From: Cranoglanis bouderius
Lineage: Eukaryota; Chordata; Actinopteri; Siluriformes; Cranoglanididae
Assembly (NCBI GenBank): GCA_023630585.1
Contig: CM042556.1
Coordinates: 146,001-210,000, forward strand
Reading direction: 5' to 3'
DNA: 64,000 bases
Position 1 is the first letter of the stretch, and each line of letters starts with the position of its first letter. The notes below the pieces were generated by a model. That model did no database searches, was not told where the DNA came from, and worked only from the letters and a program-made list of their open reading frames with translations. A program made the position numbers and the translations under genes. Shown piece after piece: positions 16,194 to 27,283 of this stretch.

Positions 16194-16766
16194 ATTTTCA
16201 CACTTTATTTGATGTTACATGATGTTGGTTATTGTATACAATCATATGTTGTGTTATTTTAGGTCAGAGACATGTCTAACGTATCATATCTTGTTGTAAA
16301 GAAGTTAAATCAGTTATATTAGAGCACGTCACTTAAGTGTAAATATGTTTTTTTTTAGAAAAACACGTTTCCTTTGGTCGTAGACACTTGGAATTTTGCT
16401 GTATAACGTTGTAAGCGCATGACGCGCACCCATGTTTATGTACATAGAGGACTGATGAGAAAACATAATGTTAACACACATTTGATGACAGATGACTTTA
16501 TAGATGTTAAATTTGACTTTTTTTCACTTTTTCACACTTTATGACATGATGTTTGTTATTGTAAACAATCATATGTTGTGTTATTTTAGTTCAGAGATAT
16601 GTCTAACATATCATAGTATTATATCGTGTTATAAAGAAGGGAAATGTGAACAAAGAAGTGTTATATGTTACATAAGAGCACGTCACATCAGTGTAAATAT
16701 GCGTTTTTTTAGAAAAAACCTTTACTTTGCTCGTAGACGCTTGAATTTCGCTGTATAGCGTTGTAA
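1..16766 (+). repeat. AT-rich satellite array with higher-order structure
   Basis: Head-to-tail array on one strand, running off the left edge. A marker near the start of most monomers (ttttaggtcagagacatgtc) recurs about 44 times, for example near 231, 555, 909, 1231, 1820, 2173, 2505 and 3092. Spacings fall in classes of about 325, 353-362 and about 600 bp; the 600-bp steps are two monomers, the second lacking the marker block. Each monomer carries a short dyad around a poly-T/poly-A core, a CGCT-GTAT-AGCG dyad and a gcgcataaagcgc dyad. Some monomers carry 18-35 consecutive T. Short reading frames of 60-97 codons recur at equivalent positions but come from repeat periodicity. No gene is visible. 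A centromeric or pericentromeric location is possible but only inferred. Confidence 0.95.
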
Positions 16767-17440
16767 GGAAGGAAAACTCAGTTTCCAGAGAAAGTAGCGA
16801 GACTCGCAGCATTTAAGGGACTCATCACGTGACCAAAACAGAGACAATCAAGCGTGGGATAATAGGTTTTAATAACTAGATGTAACTATGGATACACTCG
16901 ACTAACTCTAAGCAAAACATACATATGTACATCTATATACAAGGAAAGAAAAGGTATAGAGAGAAAGTAATGAAATAAAAGTGAATGGCAGACAAAAACA
17001 CAACTATTTAACCTTTTTCAAAATCAGCAACGAACATAAATCTCCTGTTAACAGGGGTACAATCTTAAACGCAGATTTAGATCCATTAACTATACTTGCA
17101 TGGCTTCGGTGTGAAGGTTCGCGCGAGGTCATGTAGTGTTCGCTGGTTCATCCTGCCGTTTGAAAAGGCGTGGTCCGTGAGGCGGTTGCATCTTTTGTCT
17201 GGGGGAGAGAGAGATCCTTGCTTCCTCTTCCCGGGGCATGTGGCCCTGGGGGAGAGAAGCTGGAAAGAGTGTCAAATTGAAGTGAAGAGTTGAAGAAGAG
17301 AGTGAAGTTAGACTAAGAGAGAGAGAGAGATTTTCAAAGCGTGGTGTTGTTTTAAAGACAACACCAACACACATGCCTCTTTGGGCTATGGGCCAATCAG
17401 GAAGTTGGATTTGTTGGTGGGATGAACTCTCTTTGCCTGG
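16767..17440 (-). mobile_element. ERV LTR fragment (R/U5 side), minus orientation, left arm of inverted duplication
   Basis: Reverse complement of 26449-27060: the same motifs appear in reverse order, including a TTTAAAA-type TATA region, a GATTGGCCCATAGCC promoter-like block, attaaaatc polyadenylation-type sequence and a U5 segment. The satellite stops abruptly at 16766 where this begins. At 17437-17440 the tetranucleotide CTGG precedes an inserted LTR start, the complement of the CCAG found at the equivalent junction in the right arm. Open frames here (17096-17293, 17129-17494) are not protein-like and are ignored. Confidence 0.75.
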
Positions 17441-18045
17441 TGTAACGTATGATTTCTGAATTAATCCAGATGGAACATAAAAAAGTTTCACCACTCAGGT
17501 GACCGAGAGTAACCCCGAGAGGCCTCCTGTGGCCAGATGTCCTTTGGAACGCAAAAGACTATTTGGAACCCACACAGGACTTACCCCTGCAATAAAAGAA
17601 ACCTTTCATGACTTAACGGGTGTGATCGTCTGGAAGACTTCACGATTAGGTGGAGTCTAATCATGCTGATGCAGGGGTCAACCAAAACTCCGGCCTGTAA
17701 ATCTCTGATCTAATCTCTGTTTACGACCACATAGATTAACATCGGAGCCAACAGGTCTAGCAAGGAAAACGTCCTCCCTAAAGGTCACCCTGAGGTGACC
17801 AAAGACCAGTGGGACATTAGAAGGACATACACACACTCACGCACACACAGTGAAAATGTCTCTTGAATGTAACATATAATCATATCTCTAGATAGTTATA
17901 ATGTATTCATATATGCATGTGTTGTGTGTCTAGATAACCTAACTATAGTGATTTTAGATAGTTTGAGCGAGAAGCTAATTCTAAGTTGTCTGTAACCAAG
18001 TCTAATGATCCTTCACTGTCCAAGATATCTTGAAGTTTGGCTCCA
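17441..18045 (+). mobile_element. 5' part of an LTR nested in the LTR fragment to its left
   Basis: Begins TGTAACGTAT and matches the first 600 or so bases of the solo LTR at 19121-20807 and, in reverse, 25805-26448. It ends abruptly near 18045 (after tttggctcca), where sequence switches to coiled-coil gag-like coding sequence. The rest of the LTR is therefore missing, so this copy was joined to retroviral internal sequence by deletion or rearrangement. Confidence 0.75.
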
Positions 18046-18795
18046 TGAAGGAAATGAATTACAGGAGAAAGAGGAAGGGCAGGAATGGGAGGTGGATGTA
18101 TACAGGCTCTCAGAAAAGACCTCAGTAAGGGCAAGGTGGAACAGGAAGAGGAGGAGGCAAGGACGACAGAAAATGAGGGAGAAGTAGAAGAGGAGCCTGC
18201 ATGGGTACAGATACAGGGGGAAGTCCAAATAACATCGGTTGGAAAAGACGGAAACTTAGTGAAAATGAGGAAGGAAGGACGAAGCCTGGTGGAAGAGGGA
18301 AGAAGAATACTGGAGAGGTTGGAAGTGAAAAAGCAATATGCGTGTGAAGAAGAAGGAAAGCTGATAGATAAATTCCACCATATGAAGGAAGAAGTAAGCA
18401 AGGCCAAATGGGAGGCAGAGCAGGCCACAGGGTATGTTGAGGAAAGTGCAAAGAAGGCACAAGAAGCGCTACAGAAAACCTTGCAGATCTTAGAAGAACA
18501 AGCCGCCCCAACGGGCCGCAAGCTATCTGAGGCGGAAATGAGGGCTGACGAAAGGATAACTCAACTGGAGGATAGACTGAAGTATGAAGAGGAACTGAGG
18601 GCACGAGCGACACAAAGCATGGCAAATCGGCTGAAGATGACAGGAGATAAGGAGTGGAAACTGAACGACCTCGTAAAGTTAATACAGGAACTACGGCGAA
18701 GTTCAGAGGAACTGAGAATGGTGCTCCAGAGGGACTCTCCCTCCCCATGCCAAAGCTTTGATTGCCTACACGAGATTGCCTCAAGGATACTGTGA
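18046..18795 (+). pseudogene. ERV Gag-like coiled-coil fragment
   Basis: An open frame from 18085 to 18795 (236 codons) is strongly Glu/Lys/Arg/Ala-rich with heptad-like spacing over roughly residues 60-215, so most is predicted coiled coil; there is no zinc knuckle. It lies just upstream of reverse transcriptase sequence in a neighbouring frame, which fits the Gag position in a simple retrovirus. The first codons overlap the junction with the LTR fragment, so the native start is probably lost. The end of the frame runs into RT sequence out of frame at about 18770, consistent with a deletion removing the end of gag, protease and the start of RT. Assignment to Gag rests on context and composition, not on a diagnostic motif. 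Confidence 0.55.
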
Positions 18796-19120
18796 GAGTC
18801 CGTCAATATTTAACCTGGTATTAGCTCGAGACTTGGGTAGTCTCCAAATTGAAAGCCGGTTGCTGCAGTACATTGATGACCTATTGATCTGCAGCCGAAC
18901 AAAAGAGCAGTGCCTCTCTGATTCGTTGACGGTGCTGAGAACATTGGCGAACAATGGGCACAAAGTAAGCAAGGAAAAATTGCAATTCTGCTAGCAAAAG
19001 GTAGAGTATTTGGGGAGGGTACTAGAAAGGGACAACCTGAGCGATATCACCCACGCACGAGGAAGCTATCACAAAAGCACCTCAGCCTCAAACTAGCAGA
19101 CAGATGCTGTCATTCCTGGG
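18758..19120 (+). pseudogene. ERV reverse transcriptase fragment (palm and thumb)
   Basis: Translation shows RT hallmarks: LPQGYCESPSIFN (motif B region, usually LPQGxxxSPxIF) followed by LLQYIDDLLIC, the catalytic YIDD box (YxDD). Frame is lost after about 18994, but protein-like sequence continues in another frame up to SRQMLSFLG, the usual RT-connection junction, where a solo LTR is inserted at 19121. The N-terminal half of RT, including the first catalytic Asp, is absent. RNA-dependent DNA polymerase in origin; not functional here. Confidence 0.85.
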
Positions 19121-20807
19121 TGTAACGTATCGGGGTGCCCAAACTGATTTCTAAATTAACCCAAGTGAAACATATAAAGTTTCATTCCTTTAAGTGACCC
19201 AGAATAACCCGAGAGGCCTTCTTTGACCAGACGCACCTCTGGAATTCAGGAGACTCTTTGGGAACCCACACAGGACCTACTCCCGCAATAAAAGAAACCT
19301 TTGATGACTGAACATCTGGGAAACTTCAGGATTAGTTCGTCAACAAGGATCCACCATTTCCCGACCCCAGGGCCCGTAAATCTTCGATTTAATCTCAGTT
19401 TACGACCTCAGAGATTAACATCGGAGCCAACCGGTCTAGCAAAGAACCTCCTCCCTAGAAGGTCACCCTGAGGTGACCAAAGGACCGTTGTGACTTTAGA
19501 AGAACGCCAGCCCCCTCTTCTGGACATGCACACACTCACGCACACACACAGTGAACATGTCTCTTGAATGTAACCTGTAATCATATCCCTAGATAGTTAT
19601 AATGTATTCGTATATGCATGTGTTGTGTGTCTAGATAACCTAGTTGTAGCGATTTTATATAGTTTGAGCGAAAAGCTAATTTTTAAGTTGTCTGTAACTA
19701 TGTCTAATGATCCTACACTGTCCAAGATATCATAATCTCTTTGAAGTTTGGTACGAAAATCATTGTCTCATAATATGCCAATTAATGATGCATACTACAG
19801 GACGATAGGATGTATCATTCTATACTTTTCCATGTTTTATCAAATACCATATTAATCCAAACTTAACACAAACCCCGCCCTGACATGCGACCCGTTCTGG
19901 GACAGACCAAGGAAGTTTTCCCCCAGAACTTTCTCATCTCTCTCTGGATTCGCCAGCAGCTCAGAGAGGCGTGTACATTGGCATTGTCCATAAAAGACCG
20001 CGACATGCGTCCCCCGCTGGCTCGCTCCTTCGCTTTTTCTCACCCTCTTCCTACTTCTCACCTTGCCGCCTTCCGTTTCCGGCATTCCTCCGGACTCTCC
20101 TTTGTCTCGTGAAACCACGTGGCAATTACCATATTCTTCATCCTCGGGCGAGACTCAACTCCGTTCACCCCTACTCTACCGACGCCGAAGAACCAGCAAA
20201 TTCCTCGCTAAATCTACGAATCAAGGACCCTCGCGAACGGCATAAAATTAACGCAAGTATAATTCCAATTGATCTATAGAGGTGTCCTTTAAGTCAGAGC
20301 CACTTTTGTTGAAAAGTTGAATTCGAATTCCTTTGCTGATTCTCGAGGTTAAACTGTGTTCTGCCATTGTTACTTCCATTACTTTTCCTTCTGTTTCTTT
20401 CACTTACCCTGTATATATGTATTATTTGTTTGTACCTAGTTGTGTATATCAGTAGTTTTTACGTAGTTATTAAAATCCATGGTTATCACGCTGGATCGTC
20501 TGTTTTTTTACTTATGACAAGGTTCACTTTTAACGTGCTCCTCGCTACGCGCTGGATTTCTGTTAACTTAGAATAAACTATGCTTCGTGGCCAGAAGGAT
20601 AATTTATTCTTTTAGAGTAATACGAAGACTGCCCTGGTAAGTTTGGTGGACAAACAGATCAAGCTGCTTCGCATTTAATTCTAAAGCTAGGTTACAGTAA
20701 TTACTATAACATTCCCTTTCATGGTCGATTTATATCCATACTTAATCAGAACACGCTTTGATTAGAGCTATAGATATATTTCACCCATTTGAGCTAGATT
20801 CGCTACA
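19121..20807 (+). mobile_element. Solo LTR inserted inside pol
   Basis: About 1.69 kb, beginning TGTAACGTAT and ending ATTCGCTACA, flanked by TGGG on both sides (19117-19120 and 20808-20811), a 4-bp target duplication. It sits between RT codons ending SFLG and the codons for GMAGFSRLW, which are contiguous in retroviral Pol, so the insertion point is exact. Candidate promoter: cataaaagaccg near 19990. Candidate polyadenylation signals: gttattaaaatcc near 20470 and agaataaac near 20571. It belongs to the same family as 24662-26448 and 44434-45881. Confidence 0.85.
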
Positions 20808-21808
20808 TGGGCATGGCAGGGTTTAGCAGACTGTGGATATGCGACTTTGTGCTCAAGGCGCACTCAGAGACATGATAAAAGCCGCGGATCAAACAAAGCC
20901 CAGTGCCCCGCTGACCTGGACCCCCGATGGGCGGGCAGCATTTGAACTACTGAAGAGTGCACTTGCATCAGCCCCAGTGCTAGCAAGTCCAGACTACAGT
21001 AAGCCCTTTCGTCTGTATGTGTCTGAAAGAAAAGGGTTCGCATCAACCGTACTAATGCAAGAACAACAAGGGGTGGGAAAACAGCCAATTGCATACTTTA
21101 GTACCGCACTCGATAATGTTGAAAAAAGGCATGCCCCCATGTTACCGGGCAATCTCAGCCGCAGCATTTGCATACCAAAAAGCATCCTCAATCACAATGG
21201 GGCACCCAGTACACGTTACATGCGTTACACGCTCTATTAACTAGTCAGGCGTTTGTAATAACTAATGCGCGGCACACAGCGCATTAGTTATTACATAGCG
21301 CGGCTATGATGTCATTCTCTCAGCTCCAGAATTGACAATCGAACGGTGTAGCACAGTTAACCCAGCCGAGAGAATGGTGCTCCCAGTTGATGGAAATCCA
21401 CACTGCTGTACAGAAGAATCCAAAAAATTCCTAAAAGCACGTTCAGATTTGATGGCAAACCCTCTACCGGGAGCACAACATGTGTTCTTTGTAGACGGAT
21501 CCTGCTATCGCACAGTGGAGGGTTGCAAGGCAGGGTATGCCGTAGTACAGCATAACGGGGACACGGGAAAATATGAGTCAGTCGTAGAAACAACAGTTCC
21601 CCAACCATGTTCAGCCCAGTTAGCAGAAATCAAGGCACTCACAGCTGCGTGCAAACTAGGGGCAGGAAAGACATGCACAATCTACACTGATTCGGCATAT
21701 GCATATGGAGTATGCCACGTGTTTGGTCCAACATGGGCCCAGAGAGGGTTCAACCCTACTGCATGGCCCAGCGATATCGGAATTGCTTGCTGCAATACAG
21801 CTACCTGA
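20808..21808 (+). pseudogene. ERV Pol: RT connection and RNase H domains
   Basis: 20833-21240 encodes a connection subdomain (LTWTPDGRAAFELLKSAL, RLYVSERKGFASTVLMQE, IAYFSTALD). 21332-21808 encodes RNase H: VFFVDGSCYR supplies the first Asp, CSAQLAEIKAL the Glu, and CTIYTDSAYA the second Asp, as in gammaretrovirus/epsilonretrovirus-like RNase H. The frame is broken between them around 21255-21320 by a perfect hairpin-forming insertion and by frameshift, and again near 21720. Removes RNA from RNA:DNA hybrids during reverse transcription in the source virus. Confidence 0.9.
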
Positions 21809-22640
21809 AAAGCTGCAAAGCTAACAAAACTGATTCCACAATGGTGACTAACGGTAACACAGCTGCTGACGAAGCAGCCAAAAGAGCAGCACTAAGAGAT
21901 GATTCCGTAAAAGTCATGATGCAGGCAGGAGAATCAGAGGGAGAAGAGACAGAGATGAGAGAAACAGAAGGAATGTCAGAGGACAATCTTAGAGAGTGCC
22001 AAGAGGCAGCAAGCCCAGAGGAGATGGAGCTATGGAAGAAACGCGGAGCTATTAGAGAACCCAACACAGGACAACACAGGGCGCAGGAAGCACATGGAGT
22101 GGATCACTGCAACAGGCGAGTGGTCATTGATACCATACCTAAAGAATGGTGGTCACCATATTTGTCCAATATGGTAGATAAGGCACTGAGAGTGTACGCA
22201 GTATGTGCAGAACGAAACATGAGAAAGCATTTCACAGCCCCAGTAGGTCACATTCCCGAGCCGCAAGGCCCGTTTCGACATCTAATGATGGATTTTGTTG
22301 ATATGGTCGACAGAAAAGAAGGATGCCACTACATTCTGGTTGTTGAAGATCTCTTTAGTCGATGGGTGGAGGCCACTGCCACAAGAAACAATGACGCAAA
22401 GACAGTGGCAAAGTTCTTGTGTAGGGAGGTGATTCCGCGTTTTGGCATACCAGACAAATTGAGTTCAGATAATGGTCCACACTTTGCGAATGATGTTATC
22501 AAGGCAATGACAGAGGCGCCGAGAAGGACCATTCAAAGTAGTGTTAGCCACACCCATTGCAGTCAAGGTAGAAGGTAGGGAGTACTGGTACCACTCGAAC
22601 CATTGCTGGGATAGAACCAGCCAAAAAGGCAACTAGGGCA
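21809..22640 (+). pseudogene. ERV integrase, internally deleted
   Basis: An open frame over 21712-22578 shows the integrase N-terminal region, then the catalytic core: HLMMDFVDMV (first Asp), VVEDLFSRWVEA, and KLSSDNGPHFAND (second Asp). Immediately after KAMTEAP the sequence jumps to GPFKVVLATPIA-type C-terminal integrase sequence in another frame near 22520-22600 (EGREYWYHSNHC), so the segment with the third acidic residue (Glu of D,D-35-E) is deleted. Closely related to the minus-strand integrase at 49130-49690. Confidence 0.88.
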
Positions 22641-22737
22641 AAAAAGAAAAAGGAGGAGCCGGAAACTGACTCAGAGGAATATGATCCGGACGCACCTGGG
22701 CCCTCGTCACAAATAGGCCCACGCTCACAGACACGGC

Positions 22738-23223
22738 GTGTTTCACCACAGCAGGATGGGTGACTCCTCCCCAGCATTCTCTGAGGAGACAGAAGGACTG
22801 CCGCCACAGAGTAGCGACCCAGTTCCAGTGGTCTCCAAGGATTCAAGGGAGACACCAGAATCAGAACCTCCTGGTCCCCTGACAGAGCCTGAAGTGATCG
22901 ACCAGGGCTCCCCACCAGTTTCTCACATTGTAGTAACACCAAGTCCAGACCCCATGTCAGGGACGCAGCCCCCGACAACAGAGACCACAGTTCCGTCACC
23001 AGAGCAGGACCCTGGGGAAGGGCCAAGTTCAAACGACGTGAGGTTATTGCTGGAAGAGGGACAAAGCCTGGGAGTAAGTCCAGAGAACTCAAGCCAGGAT
23101 CCCCTGCAGCAGACTCTTGACCTGCAGCAGACTCTTGACCTTAGCCAAGTGCCAGCCCAAACAATAGATCTTGACAAGCTGAGCGACACTCTTAATTACG
23201 ATGCATATTTCACACAAGATTAA
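22738..23223 (+). CDS. Pro/Ser/Glu-rich ORF between integrase and env
   Basis: 161 codons, low complexity, rich in Pro, Ser, Glu and Thr with no recognisable domain. It lies after the integrase C-terminal region and ends about 40 bp before the env-like start. A short direct repeat encodes LQQTLDLQQTLDL near 23103-23145. It could be a Pol C-terminal tail or the N-terminal, signal-containing part of an Env leader in this ERV family; the sequence does not decide between them. Function unknown. Confidence 0.5.
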   Translation: MFHHSRMGDSSPAFSEETEGLPPQSSDPVPVVSKDSRETPESEPPGPLTEPEVIDQGSPPVSHIVVTPSPDPMSGTQPPTTETTVPSPEQDPGEGPSSNDVRLLLEEGQSLGVSPENSSQDPLQQTLDLQQTLDLSQVPAQTIDLDKLSDTLNYDAYFTQD

Positions 23224-23262
23224 AAACACCTTGACGGACCAGGGCTGGACAACCCTGACATT

Positions 23263-24480
23263 ATGATAGCGGCCGCTGTCGTAGTGGTGGTTCCAGGAAT
23301 TATGTGGGCCATATTGACCGGTGGAGGACAGTCTTCTCCAGCAGCGCAGAGATGTAACCACACGCTTACACCCCACCCACCTAACAGATCTAGGCGCAGC
23401 ATGGGCATGGGGCAGGCATACATAGGTGGCAGATTAGTGTATCAGACCCCTACGGCAGTCCACGACTTACCTACGGTGTACTTGAATCAGAGCAGGGCCC
23501 AGATAGCAGTTCAGGATCATTTAAAGTGTGCTGTGAGTCTCCTCGTCCATGGTAACAAAACAGAACCATTGAAGCCACGGTTTAAGTCTAACCAGAAATA
23601 CTTTATGATGTACTCCTTTGACTACATTGGTCCTGCGCCCCCAAATGACACCGCAGAACCTATAGGATGGGCCAAAAACAATTCGAACTCATGGTACACT
23701 CTTTCATTAGAAATCCGCACAAAACGTCCCGGGGAAGTACACTCAAATGCAGAAAATATTAGCAGCATTGTCATAACAGGACGCCCGGGCTCAGCACATT
23801 GTAAGGTCATTCACCCCTTATGGTACTACAGTGTTAATGGTAGCTGCTCCAGTACATCTGCGCTGCAGGCCACCTCCTATGACAGGGAATATAAGGCAAG
23901 AATATATGTTCCTCTATGGCGCCCAGGTTTAGAGCTCCGACAGGCAGGAATAGACTTCTGGATGAGTTGTAGGCAGGACACCGACTGTACTACTGGAGCC
24001 TCAAAGGCCTTTATGGCGCAGGGCTCTGAGTATGCAGACCTTGTGAAAAATTTTAGTTCTTGTGCCTATTCTGATTCTGACACAGACACGGCTTCTCAGA
24101 ACTTATTTCATCAGTGGCTTCAGGACACAGCCCGACAGGTGTCCACAAACAGTACGTGTGGTCTGCCATGACCGTTCTCGGCGCCCATTACACGTCATGC
24201 CCACATGAGGCATTGCTGAGTGTGCAAATTCGCCCTACAACTCTTCTTACTTGTGTCCCATTTTGTGTCTCCTGGGCTCCACAGCTAGAATGCACGGTCC
24301 TGATTGGATGCGTAAAACGAGCTCCTCCTGCATATTACGCCCTGAGACAACTCTTCTTCCCACTGACATGTATGTTCAAGTCCGCCCAGGACAAATGTTT
24401 CCACTATGTATACGCTCTCGTGGAGCTGTGGAAATTGGGATGTTGGAAAAATCTGCATGCCATGCGATTATAGAGGCCCA
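23263..24480 (+). pseudogene. ERV envelope surface-like region, truncated
   Basis: 302-codon frame (23263-24171) following pol. It starts with a short hydrophobic stretch resembling a signal or anchor (AAAVVVVVPGIMWAIL), then a region with about eight N-glycosylation sequons and many Cys, typical of a retroviral surface subunit. An RSRR basic cluster lies about 45 residues in. The frame stops at 24171; protein-like Cys-rich sequence continues in a shifted frame (to about 24480) before LTR sequence begins near 24560. No transmembrane subunit, fusion peptide or immunosuppressive-type motif is visible, so the 3' half of env is deleted. Confidence 0.65.
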
Positions 24481-24559
24481 TCACCCCATAGTTAATGTGG
24501 CACCCTCCTGTAGTCCTCCACAATATGGCTGTGTACTCTGGTATCCATTGTACAACTAC

Positions 24560-27283
24560 GCGTACATTGGGATACATTATTTCATGCTTTTTCTTAATTT
24601 CACACATAATACGGTTTAAAGCGGCTCCTCCCTGGACATGCAAATCCAGGTCTGAGACCAGTGTAGCGAGTCTAGCTCAAATGGGTGAAATATATCTATA
24701 GCTCTAATCGAAGTGTGTTCTGATTAGTTATGGTTATAAATCGACCATGAAAGGGAATGTTATATTAATTACTGTAGTCTAGCTTTAGAATTAAATGCTA
24801 AGCAGCTTGATCTGTTTGTCCACCAAACTTACCAGGGCAGTCTTCGTATTACTCTAAAAGAATAAATTATTCTTCTGGTCACGAAGCATAGTTTATTCTA
24901 AGTTAAAAGAAATACAGTGCGTAGCGAAGAGCAACGTTAAAAGTGAACCTTGCTATGAGTAAAAACAGAGACGATCCAGCGTGATAACCATGGATTTTAA
25001 TAACTACGTAAAACTACTGATATACACAACTAGGTATAAACAAATAATACATATATACAGGGTAAGTGAAAGAAACAAAAGGAAAAATGATGAAAATAAC
25101 AGAACGGCAGAACACACAACAGTTTAACCTCAAGAATCAGCAATGAATTGAAATTCACCTTCAACAGGGGCACTGGCTTAAAAGGACACCCCTATAGATC
25201 AATTAAAATTTATGCTTGCATTAATTTTATGCCGTTCACGACTGTCCTTGGTTTGTAGATTTAGCAAGCAGTTTGATGAATCTTCCACGTCGGTAGACTC
25301 GGGGTGAACGGAGATGGGTCTTAAGTAGAAAGAACAAAGAAAACGGTAATTGCCATGTGGTTTAACGAGACAAAGGAGAGTCCGGAGGAGTACCGGAAAA
25401 AGGAGGCGGAAGAGAGCAAGTCCGCGAGAGAGAGAGAGAAAAGTGAAGTCAAAGTAAAGACAAAGGAGAAAGTAAAGTGTAGGTAAAGTGTAGGTAAAGA
25501 GAAGAAGGGTAAAAAGAAGAAGAGTAAGAAGAAGAAGTTAAAAAGGAAGAAGTATAGAGGAATGCGTGTCGCGGTCGTTTATGGACAATTCCAACGTACA
25601 CGCCTCTCTGAGCTGCTGGCGAATCCAGAGAGAGATGAGAATGTTCTGGGGGGAGAACGTTCTTGGTCTGTCCCAGAGCTGGTCGCATGTCAAGGTGGGG
25701 TTTGTATTAAGTTTGGATTAGGATGAAATATGGAAAAATATAGAATGATACATCCCATCGTCCTATTGTATAGTCATTAATTGGCATATTACAAGACAAT
25801 GATTTTGGAGCCAAACTTCAAGAGGATTATGATATCTTGGACAGTGAAGGATCATTAGACTTGGTTACAGACAACTTAGAATTAGCTTCTTGCTCAAACT
25901 ATCTAAAATCACTATAGTTAGGTTATCTAGACACACAACACATGCATATATGAATACATTATAACTATCTAGAAATATGATTATATGTTACATTCAAGAG
26001 ACATTTTCACTGTGTGAGCGTGAGTGTGTGTATGTCCAGAAGAGGGGGCTTGTGTTCTTCTAATGTCCCACCAGTCTTTGGTCACCTCAGGGTGACCTTT
26101 AGGGAGGACGTTTTCCTTGCTAGACCTGTTGGCTCCGATGTTAATCTATGTAGTCGTAAACAGAGATTAGATCAGAGATTTACAGCCCCTTGGTCGGAGT
26201 TTTGGTTGACTCCTGCTGATGAACCTAATCATGAAGTCTTCCAGACGTTCACACCCGTTAAGTCATGAAAGGTTTCTTTTATTGCAGGTGTAAGTCCTGT
26301 GTGGGTTCCAAAGAGTCTTTTGCATTCCAAAGGGCATCTGGCCGCAGGAGGCCTCTCGGGGTTACTCTCGGTCACCTGAGTGGTGAAACTTTTTTATGTT
26401 CCGTCTGGGTTAATTCAGAAATCAGTTTGGGCACCGTCATACGTTACACCAGACAAAGAGGGTTCATCCCACCAACAAATCCAACTTCCTGATTGGCCCA
26501 TAGCCCAAAGAGTCTTTAAAACAACACCACGCTTTGAAACTCTCTCTCTTCAGTTTGAGTTCACTCTCTTCTTCAACTCTTCATTTCAACTTGACACTCT
26601 TTCCGGATTCTCTCCCCTGGGGCCACGTTCACCGGGAAGAGGAAGCCACGATCTCTCTCTCTCCTGGACAAAAGATGCAACCGCCTCACGGTCCACGCGT
26701 TTTCAAACGGCACGACGAACCAGCGAACTCTACATGACCTCGTGCGAACTTTCACACCGAAGCCATGCAAGTATAATTTTTATTATAAAAAAAAGGCTAA
26801 TTAGTTGTGGTTTTGTCTGCCATTCCCTTTTATTTCCTTACTTTCTCTCTATACCTTTTCTTTCCTTGTATATAGATGTACATATGTATGTTTTGCGTAG
26901 AGTTAGTCGTGTGTATCCATAGTTACATCTAGTTATTAAAATCTATTATCCCACACTTGATTGTCTCTGTTTTGGTCACGTGTTGAGTCCCTTAAACGCT
27001 ACAGATCTCGGCTACACGCTCTGGAAATGGAGTTTCCTTCCTGGCCAGAAGGATAAACTCCCTCTTTAGAGTTCATAATTCTAAACTAGACTACAGCTAA
27101 TCCTAAAAGCTGATCTAGACCACATACATAGTCATAATTAATTATAACCCGTTGTAGTTAATTATCTATATGTACACATACATGAATTCCCTTTCATGGC
27201 TGATGTATATTTATAACTGGTCACAACACGCATTGATTAGATATATCGATATATTTCACGCCATTCGAGCTAATTCCTTATAT
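24560..27283 (+). mobile_element. 3' LTR of the ERV, interrupted by a solo LTR
   Basis: Two blocks, 24560-24661 and 26449-27283, together match the LTR at 44434-45881 read in reverse (cattatttcatg, gcggctcctccctggacatg, gagaccag then acaaagaggg). The break carries a duplicated CCAG and contains the LTR described at 24662-26448. The second block has the GATTGGCCCATAGCC box, a tctttaaaacaac TATA-type element near 26513, attaaaatctattatccc near 26935 and a long U5-like tail ending at about 27283, where Polinton A starts. Confidence 0.8.
24662..26448 (-). mobile_element. Solo LTR, minus orientation, nested in an LTR
   Basis: About 1.79 kb. Read on the minus strand it begins TGTAACGTATGACGG and ends GACTCGCTACA, like the solo LTR at 19121-20807. 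Flanking CCAG at 24658-24661 and 26449-26452 is a 4-bp target duplication, matching the 4-bp duplication of the other copy. No internal retroviral sequence remains, so it formed by LTR-LTR recombination. A purine-rich run (ggaagaagaagttaaaaagg region, 25500-25560) is an internal low-complexity expansion. Confidence 0.85.

Noticed and set aside
33..16758. Many short reading frames of 60-97 codons with recurring sequences across 1-16766
   Set aside because: They recur with the satellite period on both strands, contain simple-sequence runs, and vary in length with the poly-T tract; they are by-products of the tandem repeat.
17943..18806. Minus-strand frames of up to 220 codons opposite the gag-like coiled coil
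   Set aside because: Ser/Pro/Leu-rich antisense of a Glu/Lys-rich frame; the + strand frame has the heptad pattern and correct position before RT.
22544..23189. Minus-strand frames of 182 and 88 codons opposite the region between integrase and env
   Set aside because: No domain, antisense of a Pro/Ser-rich + strand frame in the retroviral gene order.
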